Assembly (NCBI GenBank): GCA_029204225.1
Contig: CM055106.1
Span: 20,579,285-20,643,284 of the forward strand
Direction of reading: 5' to 3'
From: Diphasiastrum complanatum
Taxonomy: Eukaryota > Streptophyta > Lycopodiopsida > Lycopodiales > Lycopodiaceae
Length of the DNA stretch: 64,000 nucleotides
How positions within the stretch are numbered: position 1 is the first letter of the stretch; each line of letters begins with the position of its first letter. A program made the translations under genes and the position numbers. Of this stretch, positions 43,134 to 53,791 are shown in pieces. The notes beneath the pieces are model-generated. The model saw only the letters and a program-made list of their open reading frames with translations. It had not been told where the DNA came from and did no database searches.

Positions 43134-46133
43134 CTAGTGAAATAAGAAAAGAGTTAGTCTTGAATACCATGATCTTGGTGCTTGCTTGAGTCCATAAAGA
43201 CTTTTGAAGAGCAAGCACACTTTGGACTCATCCTTGATGAATCGTTGAGGTTGTTCCATATAGATCTCCTCCTCAAGATAACCATTTAGAAAAGCATTGG
43301 ATACATCTAATTGGAACACCTTCCACTTGAAAAAACAAGCAAGAGAAATAAGAATTCTTATTGTCACCATCTTTGCAATGGGTGCAAAGGTCTCCTCATA
43401 ATCAAGACCATGGATTTGAACAAATCCTTTGGCACATAATCTTGCTTTATGCTTGTTGATGGTGCCATCATGATTGAACTTGATCCGAAATACCCACTTG
43501 CAACCAATCACATGCTTGTTGGATGGAGGATCCACAAGCTCCCAAGTATTGTTGGTGATCAATGCATCATACTCTTGCTTCATGGCATCATACCACTCCT
43601 TGGTATTGAGTGCCTCTTGTACATTCTTTGGCTCTTCATGAGAGACATAAAAGACATAATTAGTGGAATCAAGATCCACTTGTTTGCCTTTTTCATCATA
43701 TGAGAGCCTCTTAGGCTCGGATCTATCTCTCATGGATCTTCTTGGTGAGAAAATCCGAGGAGAGTCTTCTTCAAATCTCGACCCCATCACATCATGATTG
43801 TCTTCAAGATCAATAATTGATGATGCATCCATATATTTCTTGATCTCAGCCTCTTCAAAAGATGAGTGTTGATTTTCATGAAAGACAACATCTCTACTTT
43901 CAATAACTTGAGAAGTAGAGAGTATAAAGACTCTATAGGCCTTCTTGGTGGATGAGTATCCAACCATGATTTCTTTGCATGCACTAGGATCTTCCTTCTT
44001 CCTTGTTTCCAAGGGAATATGGATAAAGCATAAGCATCCAAAAACTCTAAGGTGATCAACCTTAGGCTTCTTCAAAAATAAGATTTCATATGGTGACTTT
44101 TCTCCAAGAGCTATATGTGGGAGCCTATTGCAAAGATAATTTGCACAATTAATGGCTTCTCCCCAAAAATCTTTGGGCAAAGATGCCTCAATTCTCATAG
44201 ACTTTGCACATTCACATAGAGATCTATTCTTTCTCTCGGCCACTCCATTTTGAGATGGAGAGTAGGCACAAGAAAACTCTCTTTTAATGCCTTCAAGCTC
44301 ACAAAAACCTTGAAATTTATTGGAGATATATTCACCACCTCCATCACTTCTAAGAGCTTTAATCTTGAATGAGAATTGCTTCTCTACATAAGCTTTGAAA
44401 ATAAGGAAATGATCAAACACCATAGATTTAGAAGCAAGAAGATATATGTGAGTGAATCTTGTGTAATTATCAATGAAAGTAACAAAACAAGTGGCTCCTC
44501 CCTTGCTTGTAGTTGATGAGAAATGCACATCCGAGTGGATTAACTCCAAAGGATGCTTGCTTTTGATAGAAGATCTTGTAAATGGCTTTTTGTGAGTTTT
44601 AGCAATAGCACAAGCCTCACAAGGCTTGATCTTCTTGGAGAGTGACTTTGGCAAGCCAATAGCTTTGGCTTCTTTGATCATAGAGAGCATGGATTTGTAG
44701 TTGGGATGTCCCAACCTCCTATGCCATAATTCCTCCATAGAGAGCTTGTTTACAAGAGCAACATTACAAGCATTCACATACTCATTTGGATCTAGTTTAT
44801 AGATGCCACCAAATCTAGATCCTAATGCAAGTATCTCATCATTCTTCTTGATAGTGCAAGTATCAACATTGAATTTTACATCAAGACCATTATCAAGCAA
44901 TTGGCCAAGACTAATAAGATTCTTGGTAAGCTTAGGTACATAAAGAACTTTAGAAAGAAAAAGAACTTTAGAGGATGCAAGCTTCAAGGGAATGCTCCCT
45001 ATGCCTTCAATAGGACACTCAAAATCATTTGCAGTGTATATTGATTTCTTGACTCCATCATAAGGTGCAATAGAAGAGAAAGAGTCCTTGGAGCTACACA
45101 TATGTGAAGAGGCTCCACTATCAATATACCATAGTCCGTCCTTCTTGAAAGGAGTAGATGAGAAACGAGAGACCATAAGAGATCCCTCTCCATCACTTGC
45201 AATAGTGTCTTCCTTCTCATTGGTAATGTTGGCTTGCTTGAGTTGATTCTTCTTCTTGAAGCAATTGGTGGCATAATGACCTTTCTTGCCACAATAAAAG
45301 CACTTGATCTTCTTCTTCTTGAGCTTGGATGATGAAGCATTAGAGGAATCAACTTCCTCCTCATCTTTGTCTTTGGATTTGACTTTGTCCTTGCTTGAGG
45401 ATTGTTGATGTTGGTTCTTGCTCCTCCCTTTGTGCTTATCCTTGGCAAAGAGAGCTTTTCCATCATTATGAGTGAGAGAAAGCTTGTCCATCCTCAAGAG
45501 CTTGTACTCTTGTCTTGATTCTTCCGAAATTAGCACACTTTGGAGAGCCTCCAAACTTGGTAGCTCCTCCTTAATGGCATAGGATTGGACAAGGTTATCA
45601 AATTCACTTCTCAAGCCATTGAGAATGACTTGAACTAGCTCATTTTGATTGATGGAATCACCAATACAAGCAAGTTCTCTATGAATATCTTTTACTCTCA
45701 AAACATAACTAGATGCACTCTCATCACTCTTTTGGCTACTTTGAAAGATTTGATTCCTAAGAGTGAGAAGCCTAGAGGTATTCTTAGCCTCATAGATAGC
45801 CTGGAGACAATCCCAAGCTTCTTTGGCTGTTGTACAAGTACCTATCTCCCTCAATATCTCATTAGAGACATTCATCTTAATGTAGTGGAGAGCCATCCTA
45901 GCTCTCTTTTTGTATTTTTGAACCTCTTGAAGAACTTGTGGTTCTTCTTCAAGGCCAAGAACTATGTCCATCACGTCTTGAAGGATCAAGATGGACTCCA
46001 TCCTCATTTTCCAAATTGAATAGCTTGAAGTGGTCAATCTTTCACTTGGTTCCAACAAGGATGAACCCATTGAAGACATTTGAAGTGAAGAAAACTCAAA
46101 TGATGAACAATAGTTGTTGCTACACACTCTCAA
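43134..46133 (-). CDS. copia A gag-protease-integrase-RT(N) polyprotein, 999 aa
   Basis: Gag occupies residues 20-210. The CCHC knuckle CFYCGKKGHYATNC is at 278-291. The protease is WYIDSGASSHMC with D338. The integrase zinc site is H471, H476, C505, C508, and the catalytic triad is D535, D597, E633 (DD35E spacing). RT enters at about 845 (EWYDAMKQEYDALITNNTWE), has the first catalytic Asp at 943 in QLDVSNAFLNGYLEEEIYM, and ends at GLKQAPRSWYSRL when the deletion is reached. A start at residue 22 (MGSSLLEPS) fits related gag proteins better than the longest start. All domains up to RT look intact. The loss of YVDD makes the element unable to copy itself. Confidence 0.95.
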   Translation of the reverse strand: MRVCSNNYCSSFEFSSLQMSSMGSSLLEPSERLTTSSYSIWKMRMESILILQDVMDIVLGLEEEPQVLQEVQKYKKRARMALHYIKMNVSNEILREIGTCTTAKEAWDCLQAIYEAKNTSRLLTLRNQIFQSSQKSDESASSYVLRVKDIHRELACIGDSINQNELVQVILNGLRSEFDNLVQSYAIKEELPSLEALQSVLISEESRQEYKLLRMDKLSLTHNDGKALFAKDKHKGRSKNQHQQSSSKDKVKSKDKDEEEVDSSNASSSKLKKKKIKCFYCGKKGHYATNCFKKKNQLKQANITNEKEDTIASDGEGSLMVSRFSSTPFKKDGLWYIDSGASSHMCSSKDSFSSIAPYDGVKKSIYTANDFECPIEGIGSIPLKLASSKVLFLSKVLYVPKLTKNLISLGQLLDNGLDVKFNVDTCTIKKNDEILALGSRFGGIYKLDPNEYVNACNVALVNKLSMEELWHRRLGHPNYKSMLSMIKEAKAIGLPKSLSKKIKPCEACAIAKTHKKPFTRSSIKSKHPLELIHSDVHFSSTTSKGGATCFVTFIDNYTRFTHIYLLASKSMVFDHFLIFKAYVEKQFSFKIKALRSDGGGEYISNKFQGFCELEGIKREFSCAYSPSQNGVAERKNRSLCECAKSMRIEASLPKDFWGEAINCANYLCNRLPHIALGEKSPYEILFLKKPKVDHLRVFGCLCFIHIPLETRKKEDPSACKEIMVGYSSTKKAYRVFILSTSQVIESRDVVFHENQHSSFEEAEIKKYMDASSIIDLEDNHDVMGSRFEEDSPRIFSPRRSMRDRSEPKRLSYDEKGKQVDLDSTNYVFYVSHEEPKNVQEALNTKEWYDAMKQEYDALITNNTWELVDPPSNKHVIGCKWVFRIKFNHDGTINKHKARLCAKGFVQIHGLDYEETFAPIAKMVTIRILISLACFFKWKVFQLDVSNAFLNGYLEEEIYMEQPQRFIKDESKVCLLFKSLYGLKQAPRSWYSRLTLFLFH

Positions 46134-46821
46134 TAGGATCCAATAATAGAGTACTATCTCCTCCTATGAAAGATCTTGCAACTATTTGTGAATTGATTCT
46201 TACTAGCTACACAAATCTCTCTAACACAAGATCTATTTCACATAAAATGATGGAGTATAGGCAAAGTTAGGATCAAACACTCTTAGCACGTGTGAAGTAC
46301 TCTAAGAAACCAAATTTGACTCAAATATAATGATATTGCATGAAACAAAATGGCTAAGATCTTAAAACAGTGACTAGATCACATATAGATGAGATTGGCA
46401 AGCATACAACAGTGATTTTGGATCTACCAAGCAATCTCTTGACCAAACCAAATGTGTCCACCCAGGTCTAGGTGCCCTACCTAACCCTCTTCAAAAGCTT
46501 ATACCTTTTGATTGGCACAACCAAATGGAATGAAACTGATTGCATCAGAAATTAGACAAAAATAGCTTCAAAACAAGCTATCAAGCAAGATAAATGGATC
46601 AAACATGAGAGAGAACTTCCAAACTGAAATTGGATATTCCTCACAAGTGTCTGAGCACCTGATTTCATACAGTACCAGGTCAGACCCAATCAATGTCCTT
46701 TGATCTCTTTTGATCCAAGATTGAACAAGATAGCTAGGAAAATGGGCCTTCACAACTTCTAGCTCAAGATTGATGAGATTTTTTTCACTTACATGGATCA
46801 AAATGCATGGTAACCTTAGGT

Positions 46822-46835
46822 AGGCTCTGATACCA
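46822..46835 (-). promoter_or_regulatory. primer-binding site of copia A
   Basis: The minus strand reads TGGTATCAGAGCCT, an exact initiator Met-tRNA match, directly next to the LTR. Confidence 0.95.
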
Positions 46836-47572
46836 TGTTGAATTTCACACGCGTGGACTGTCCACTACATGTACTTGTGATCTCCTAAGGTGTGTAGATG
46901 CACCAAGATCAAGACTAGATTGAGATTCAAAATCTATCTTTGAATCTATGGCAAAAACACAATACTACATGCATTCAATCACTTCCAACCCTCACTCACA
47001 CGTGTGGGAAGTATTCAAAAAATAATCTAAGTAAAAACAAGCTGCTCTCCTTAGGTAGAGAGAGAAAAAGCATCATGAGCTCTCGGGTAGAGAGAGAAAG
47101 CTAGAAATCCAATAACTCACAAAATCCATGAAATCACCAAATCAATTAGATCCAAAATGAGGAGTACAATGATACTAGTAGATCCACGAGCTACCACTAT
47201 GCTTAACTATGATTGGACCATATTTTGTCACCTCTTGATCCTATTGGATCATTGATCCATGCACCTCTTAATTCTATTGGACTATATTCAAGCACACCTC
47301 AATTTCCTATTGGACCTCACAAGGTTCCACCTCTAAATCCTATTGGACCTCTTGGAATTCATTAAACAAAAGCTTTACACTTGTCTACACTCTAATTGGC
47401 ACGTGTTTAGCCTCTTATTCTATTTTGGCTCAATAGTGGCATTACAAGTGGAAATGCATAATTTGCCATCTATGCCAAATTTATTTCTATCAACATCCTA
47501 CACCTAGATGCTTGATGTAAAAAACATAAGACCCCTATATCTAACATAGATAATCTTTTTCAATTCTTCACA
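46836..47572 (-). repeat. 5' LTR of copia A
   Basis: 737 bp, TGTTGAATTT...CTTCACA. Same motifs as the 3' LTR. The palindrome here is CACACGCGTGG, one base changed. Confidence 0.95.
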
Positions 47573-47577
47573 GTTAC

Positions 47578-48927
47578 CTTAATTAACTAGACTCATAATC
47601 TGGCGACATATTTTAATATGTGAATGGAGGATTAAGAAATTTACATATCAATGCGAATTTCATATTTGAAATATATATGAGCAACCTATGAAGATATCGT
47701 TTCAATAGAATATACAATTTGCAATGACAGCTTGAATGTAGGATCTAGTACAAAATCAAATATATTGTGTGTTTATGGACGAGATGCATAGATTTCAATG
47801 ATTATATTTTTACAAACTCAATTGCCATATCTATCAAATACTATTATTTTTTTAAGCTTATAGTAAGGAAAAACCAGTGGTTCAACTACCATGAATTGAA
47901 CAACTAACTTTAGTTTTATGACACAAATGTGTGAGAGGCTATCTTGAGAAAAATATTTCATCTTATTTGAGAAAGATATAATATACATCTTGGAAGGTGA
48001 TACACTCTATATGAAGATTGGAGGTAAAATATCCAGCACATTACACTTGCATCATATAGACACTGTGATGTATGCATCCATCCTATATCCTATACAAAAT
48101 CTATTGATGATTATGGATCTATGTCGAAAACATCTGTTGCTGCTGAAGACCATCTTGGATCATTTATTGAGAGTATTTGTGAGATCTTTTGAGTGATGAG
48201 TGGAAAAATGAGTGGAGAGAATATGATGAGTGTTTTCTACTTTGTTGTTCATAAGGTCTTGAGAATTATAATTGGATCATAGATTTTCTTTGGTAAGAAT
48301 AGAAAATATCAGATCTCATTCAAAATCTATCTATGAGAGTAGAAATGTGAGGTATACCATGAATATTTGCTTGAACCAATAAAAAAAAAAAATCTATCTA
48401 TTATTCAAGGGAGTGAATAGGTTTTTATGAGAATGAGATATATTCACAATGTGAATGACAAAGATCCAACTTTTAGAATAGGTTGCATTGCATGCACTAC
48501 ATTATATGAAGACCTAGACACAAAGCTGAGACACTGCATTCATATCTTGTTATGACAATGAAGATTGCACCAACATTTTCCAACAATGCATGGTTTTGAT
48601 GATGGGCATTACATTATGATTTGATGGGAGTGGGAGCATATTTTTTCACGGGTTGGATGTAATGCAGGATTTTTATTCTGGATAAAGACAATGTTGCTGA
48701 AAGATCTAAAAGTTGAATCAATGGCCTTTGGATTCATGTTGTTGAATAATAATGGTTAGCATCACACTATATTGTGTGTTGAGCCCATTAATTGACAAAG
48801 AAAACCTTGAGATGCTGAAAAGATAAAAAGATCGTAAAGCTAAATCATTGGCATGATACAAAATCAAATGTCAAAGACTATTCCCTCTGTTCGCGGGGAC
48901 GCTTCACATTTAAGTGGGGGGGAAACA
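47578..48927 (+). other. non-coding part of duplicated segment, copy 2
   Basis: Matches 32565-34099 with a deletion of about 190 bp near 48088. It ends at the polypurine tract TAAGTGGGGGGGAAACA. Confidence 0.6.
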
Positions 48928-50547
48928 TGTAGTTCATTTTTCTGGTCAAAATTTCAAAATTTCAGCAATTACAATCATTGATGTTGTATCTCATATGTGC
49001 AAAATCTACTATTATGCCACTTTTTACTGATATACGAATGCGACTATGTTAAAGAGTAGCTATGAAATTCTATGGCATGTTCAAATGTCATAATCAATTT
49101 TCAAATGACAGTTATATCAGACAAATTAGAGCTATTTTTACTACGTTACTATTTTTAGTAAGTCTGTTAAATAGCAATAAGCTATTTTTAGCAACACTCA
49201 TAAGTGACTTTGATGGATGATAATATCGACAGTTGCTAAGTAGTTTTATTAAATGATAATTTTTCACCATATTGTAATGATGAAGTGTACTTTATATCAT
49301 GATTAATAAAAGATGCCCAGGTACCTTTAAGGCACTGACTTAAGTTTCAAGGAAAAGTCCTAAGGTTAAGGGTTCGACGACGATCAGTTGCGGTTTCCAG
49401 TGAAGAGCAGTTTGTGACTTAAAAAATCTTGTTACTGGAAGAAGTGAAATGAAAACGGCAGTTAAAAAAATTTGTTGATGCAAAGTAGAGTGCAGACTTA
49501 CAAATCAAACTTGTTGGGTTGATGTCAGACAAGTTTTTCGAGTTCGAAATATTGATATTTTGGTGATTTCCCTTGGTGGGGATGACGGTTGATTATACTG
49601 AGTGTCGGTTTGTACGCGATGCTGAGTTGCCAATTTTATGATGGTTCGTATTGAATACGAAGTCACGAGTAACACAGACAAGAATGGAAGGAATGGTGAT
49701 ACCTATGAGACAGTTCGACATCCGGGAAAAAATCGGAGTTTCAAAAACCCGAAACTGGGAAAATGGTTTTGGAGGCAAAATGTTCAAGATAGGCCTTTAG
49801 TGAAAAGTTAGTTATGAGGCACCTCCTCTCTCACATGAAGAAGGCAGGGAAAAAGAAAAGAAGAGAGGTTCATTCTGTGTAGAAGGAAGAGGAGTGTAGA
49901 GATTATGTATGCAAGAACTGTGTGTCAGGAAAGAGATCACAGTGTATTCAACCCCTCTGATTTCCAGTATGAATGTTCACCAATGTGTGTATTGATTAAT
50001 GTCAATGACACGAATACCCAATGACTCTTGTCTGAAATTCAAATGCAGTCTGGTAATGATCAAGAAACGTTGAAGCTCTGTTGCTAGAAGTAGTAGCAGC
50101 CCTGCATTTTTTTTGACAAATCGATCCACAGATAAGATCTTCAAGCGCAGAACAATAGTCTAATTCTGGGTTTGTGCCTGAATATGTTGATGAGAGCTGT
50201 AAACAGACATGAAGCAGCCACGATTCAAAAAGGAAGACCATTGCTGATTCTGTGTAAGAGAGGAAGACCTATACAGTTCTGAGGAATCTAATTTTGAAGG
50301 CCATTGGTGCTGTATGAAGCATAAATGTCTTCTCAAACTCTATGCCATCTGATCTGTGAACTGATCCGCTACAGTATGAGGAAGATCTGACCAGTTTTGA
50401 GGAAGACAGAGAGGGACGACCTGCTTCCAGATCTCGACTAAGATAGAGAGAGGCCCGTGGAGAAAGAATCCATGCGACCCAGCCCATGCCTATTTCCTGG
50501 GTTGTGTGAGAGAGACGACTCGGTAAAGAATAAGATGGGAGCCGACA
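48928..50547 (+). repeat. 3' LTR-like end of the gag-only element, copy 2
   Basis: Starts TGTAGTTCAT, ends near GCCGACA, and matches 34100-35751. It abuts copia C integrase sequence. Confidence 0.5.
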
Positions 50548-50554
50548 GTCTAGA

Positions 50555-51990
50555 TTGAACCTCCTACCGAGATCACATTGAAAGGTCCACAAATGTCAGA
50601 ATGTACTAACTCCAGAATCTTAGTCATTCTGTAGGAGTCTTTGATGAATGTGATGCATGACATCTTGCCCTTCAAACATGGATCACATGTGGTCGAACTG
50701 ATTGGAGATGTTGACCCCTGTTATCGCTCCATGATGGCTTGCTTGATAAAGTGCCATTGAGTTTATGTGGTATAGTCTTCTATGCCACAAAGTGTTTGGC
50801 TGGTCATCATGAGTTTGATGCACCTGATCTGCAAGTAGGCATACCTTCAGGTGATATAGATTTCCTTTCCTTTTGCCTTGAGCGATCAAAGTACTGGTAC
50901 TGGTGTCAATCACATTGCATGCTTTGTCAGAAAACGTCACACGCATCCCTGCATCTGCTATTCTTGCTACAAAAAGCAAGTCGTTGCAGAGTAGGCACGA
51001 ATAGGACGTCTTCGAGTCGTCTGTCTTTGTCATTGGTGTTGAGCCATAATGAACTAATACCGTTCACTTGATGTCTAGATCCATCTCCAAGAACTATGAA
51101 TCTTGAAGGATCTTCACTTCTGAAATCAGACATTATTCATCTTGATGTCACGAAGTGTGAGGTGGCTCCTAAATCTAGGAACCCCTCATGTGTGTCAGAT
51201 GTCAACGCTGCACACACGTCTTCACAGATGTAGGCGGTTGAACAGTTTTTGTTCGTTCTTTCTTCGCCCATCTTCGAACTCTCGGGCTCCTCGACATAGG
51301 ATGAACTGTTGTTGTTCTCCTTGTCTGTTCTGCGCTGATTTGTTTCTCGAGTTCTGGCGGCAATCCACGGTTGCATGACCCTTCTTGTGGAAATGAATAC
51401 ACTCAATCTTGGGATTGAGCCATCGTCTATCTACTATATGTCCATCTCTTCTACATCTCACGCAAGTCTTCTTGTTTGCACCTTGCTACTTCGACCTCCC
51501 TTTGCTCTTCCAGTTGCTTTTGCTTTATTCCTCTACTTGTTGATTACGATCCTGCCTTTGATTCGACTCCCTCTTAGGCTTGAATTGTTTCTTGGATTTT
51601 TCTTTGTTGTCGTAGAGGGCCTGGTTAGAACCATCTTTTTGATCAAGATGTTCTCTGGTCTCGACTTCCTCTCGAATCTAGACAATTGCCTTTTCGAGGT
51701 TCATGGTAGGATCTTTCGCGAGCAGGGTTCTCGTTGTCTGGAATGATCTGGGTAAGGCTCTCAACATGTAGGTGAGCTGCTTCTCAACTGATACTATGTT
51801 CTCTGCTCCAGAGTTCTGTAGTGATAGGAATAGATCCTTCATCTTACTTACGAAAGAAGTGAGGTTCTTCCCATCCCATTGTAGGTTCGTCAGCTGATCT
51901 TCCAGCATCATGATTTGACTTCTTGATTTCGTCTAAAATCTGGTGAGCAATGCATCCCACATCTCCTTAGCTTTGGAGAGTGTAGCCAGG
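50555..51990 (-). pseudogene. copia C: gag, zinc knuckle, protease, start of integrase
   Basis: From the right: gag C-terminus (MMLEDQLTNLQWDGKNLTSF, 51911-51678), then a damaged knuckle CIHFHKKGHATVDC, where the second Cys is Phe. The protease reads FLDLGATSHFVTS (LDSGAT in relatives), followed by FIVLGDGSRHQVNGI. Next come GAG-pre-integrase LWHRRLYHINSMALYQA and the integrase start LVHSDICGPF, which ends at the boundary with duplicated segment copy 2. Frames change at least four times. Its lineage differs from elements A, B and F1. Confidence 0.8.
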
Positions 51991-51994
51991 ATTA

Positions 51995-52380
51995 AGCATC
52001 TACAACTAATCAGGAGATTACAAGAGTGGCAGATTAGCTATGACCTAGAGTGTATATGCTAACGTCATGCCATCAAGTCAGTTATCTGTACTTCTGGATA
52101 CTTGCATAATCTTTGCTGGTACTCTTTGGAGCATGAGGATAGAAAAGTTTTCGTGACGTTTTTCGTGTCGTGTCATTGGTTTCGTTTCTGTCATCTGACT
52201 TTCTCGTGTTGGACAGCAAAAGATTATCGTTCTTAAATCTTTCGTGTTGGTGTCTTTTCGTCAGGTGTTCGTGAAACTTTCGTGCTTCGTGTCTCTTGAC
52301 TTTCGTATTCGTGAACATCTTCATCAGGCAGAGGGCTGAAAGCTAGCAAAGCTTTGTAAATAGAAATTTTTTGTTTCTAC
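51995..52380. repeat. direct repeat, copy 1 (LTR/leader-like)
   Basis: Shares CATCTACAACTAATCAGGA, the TTACAAGAGTG block, TTTTTGGAGCATGAGGA-like sequence and a CTCGTGT-rich part with 52582-52990. TGCCATCAAGTCAG stands where copy 2 has TGGTATCAGATCAG. Confidence 0.7.
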
Positions 52381-52581
52381 AGTTCTCCCATAAGTGATGT
52401 CTCGCTTACTAGTGGACTTGTGGATCTTCAAATCCTATGCAGAATTGTCTCGCACGTAGGTGGACTTGTATTATGTTTGTTCATCTTCTTGCTTACTAGA
52501 ATTAGACTACTTCATGTGTGTATGTGTCAAGTATCATCCAGAAAGTATATAGTCGCTCCATGTAACTTCTAGATTAGAGTA

Positions 52582-52990
52582 ACTAAACATCTACAACTAA
52601 TCAGGAATTACAAGAGTGACAGATTAGCAATGACCTAGATTGCATCTGCTGATGTCATGGTATCAGATCAGATATCTATACTTATGGGTACTTGCATGAT
52701 CTTGTTGGTCCTTTTTGGAGCATGAGGACAGAAAAGGGTTTCGCGACTATTTTTGTATCACCTCGTGTCCTTTGACTTTCTCGTCGTCTGACTTTCTCCC
52801 CTGTACTGTGGTTTTGTGAATTTTTCTCGTTCGTGTCTTTTCATCAGGGTGTTTTCGAACATTTATGCTTTGTGTCTCTTGACTTTCACATTCATGAACG
52901 TTTTTGTCAGGCAGAGGGCTGAAAACTAGCAAAGCTTTGGTAACAAAGACGTTCTGTTTCTTCAGCTCCCTCTCAAAGCATGATAGCTTT
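52582..52990. repeat. direct repeat, copy 2, with primer-binding-site-like sequence
   Basis: TGGTATCAGA at about 52658 directly after GATGTCA looks like an LTR/primer-binding-site junction on the plus strand. The right end abuts the copia pol terminus read on the minus strand, so element limits are unclear. Confidence 0.55.
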
Positions 52991-53061
52991 ACAACTCCAA
53001 GACTGCTCCTCTGTCTCTCAAAAAGTCCTTTGTCTAAGGCTTTGGTGAAGATGTCTTTCAT
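52975..53061 (-). pseudogene. copia pol C-terminal fragment
   Basis: The minus strand reads MKDIFTKALDKGLFERQRSS, then LGVVKLSCFEREL, the end of a copia RNase H domain (D-x-FTKAL-x-K). The rest of RNase H is absent to the right. Confidence 0.7.
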
Positions 53062-53100
53062 GAACCTCCTGGTGGCATTATTTTGTCAGTTTCTCTTTTG

Positions 53101-53390
53101 TTCAATTCAATTGGGACAACCATACTTGTAGAAAAAATTGTAATGCATGTCTTTGTTTTCGTGTGGACTTTGGAGGTACTTCAATTTGCATGGATGGACT
53201 TCTTCTACCATATTTCCTAATTCTTGAGGAAAAAGCAATTCTTATCGATACATTACAGGTACTTCTTGCCTTCCTAGAGCGTTGTAGACACAGAACTTTT
53301 GTCAATAAAATGTTATGGGGCTTTGCAATAGAAATTCCTACTCTTTCACAAACAGTTAATATGCAACCATTCGAGAGCATGACAGTATGA
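53101..53390 (+). other. open frame of unknown origin
   Basis: Reads a Cys-rich start (HTCRKNCNACLCF), then VDFGGTSICMDGLLLPYFLI and FLERCRHRTFVNKMLWGF, ending at a TGA. A CAG/GT inside could be a splice donor. It may be an exon of a host gene. No family recognised. Confidence 0.3.
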
Positions 53391-53750
53391 AAAAAAATTT
53401 CACTTTTTTTTTCACATGTTTAGAGTAATGACTTATGTCCACGTTGTTATCCTAAAGTGGTGCTAGAAAGTTTGTGTAGTTTCACAACAGTTAATGGAAA
53501 CTTTTCTGTGTTTATGGTTATTAACATGCAATGAGTCTCTAAATTCCTTTGCCCAGCAACGATCAAACTTGTTCTACAATTGATTCTAAATCAATCCGTA
53601 GCTTTGAGAGAAATTTCTTTTTTGCATAAGATTTTTATAGCTGCAATTGCATCAGATTCTTAATAGTAAGTGCATGAGGCATAAGTAAGGAGAAAAACCA
53701 ACGCATGGATGGATAAATTTCTTTCTTAAATCTATAAAAGATATTTATGG

Positions 53751-53751
<1 letters not shown>

Positions 53752-53788
<37 letters not shown>
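53752..53788. repeat. (CT)n microsatellite
   Basis: About 18 CT units. Confidence 0.95.

Positions 53789-53789
<1 letters not shown>

Positions 53790-53791
<2 letters not shown>

Larger units (their letters stand above)
41776..47572 (-). mobile_element. Ty1/copia element A with both LTRs and target duplication
   Basis: LTRs are 41776-42511 and 46836-47572, with TG...CA ends, flanked by GTTAC at 41771-41775 and 47573-47577. The primer-binding site complement is at 46822-46835 and the polypurine tract at 42512-42525. The internal part holds a 999-codon gag-pol frame and a separate RNase H frame. About 145 codons between them, including YVDD, are missing. The two LTRs differ at about 45 positions by eye (near 94% identity), so insertion is not recent. 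Confidence 0.95.
38327..50553 (+). repeat. large duplicated segment, copy 2, split by copia A
   Basis: Matches 28886-35756. The copia A insertion at 41776-47572 with TSD GTTAC interrupts a stretch that is continuous in copy 1 (AAAGTTGTCACCTTGATTAACTAG region). The right edge cuts into copia C integrase at about 50555. Confidence 0.85.
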
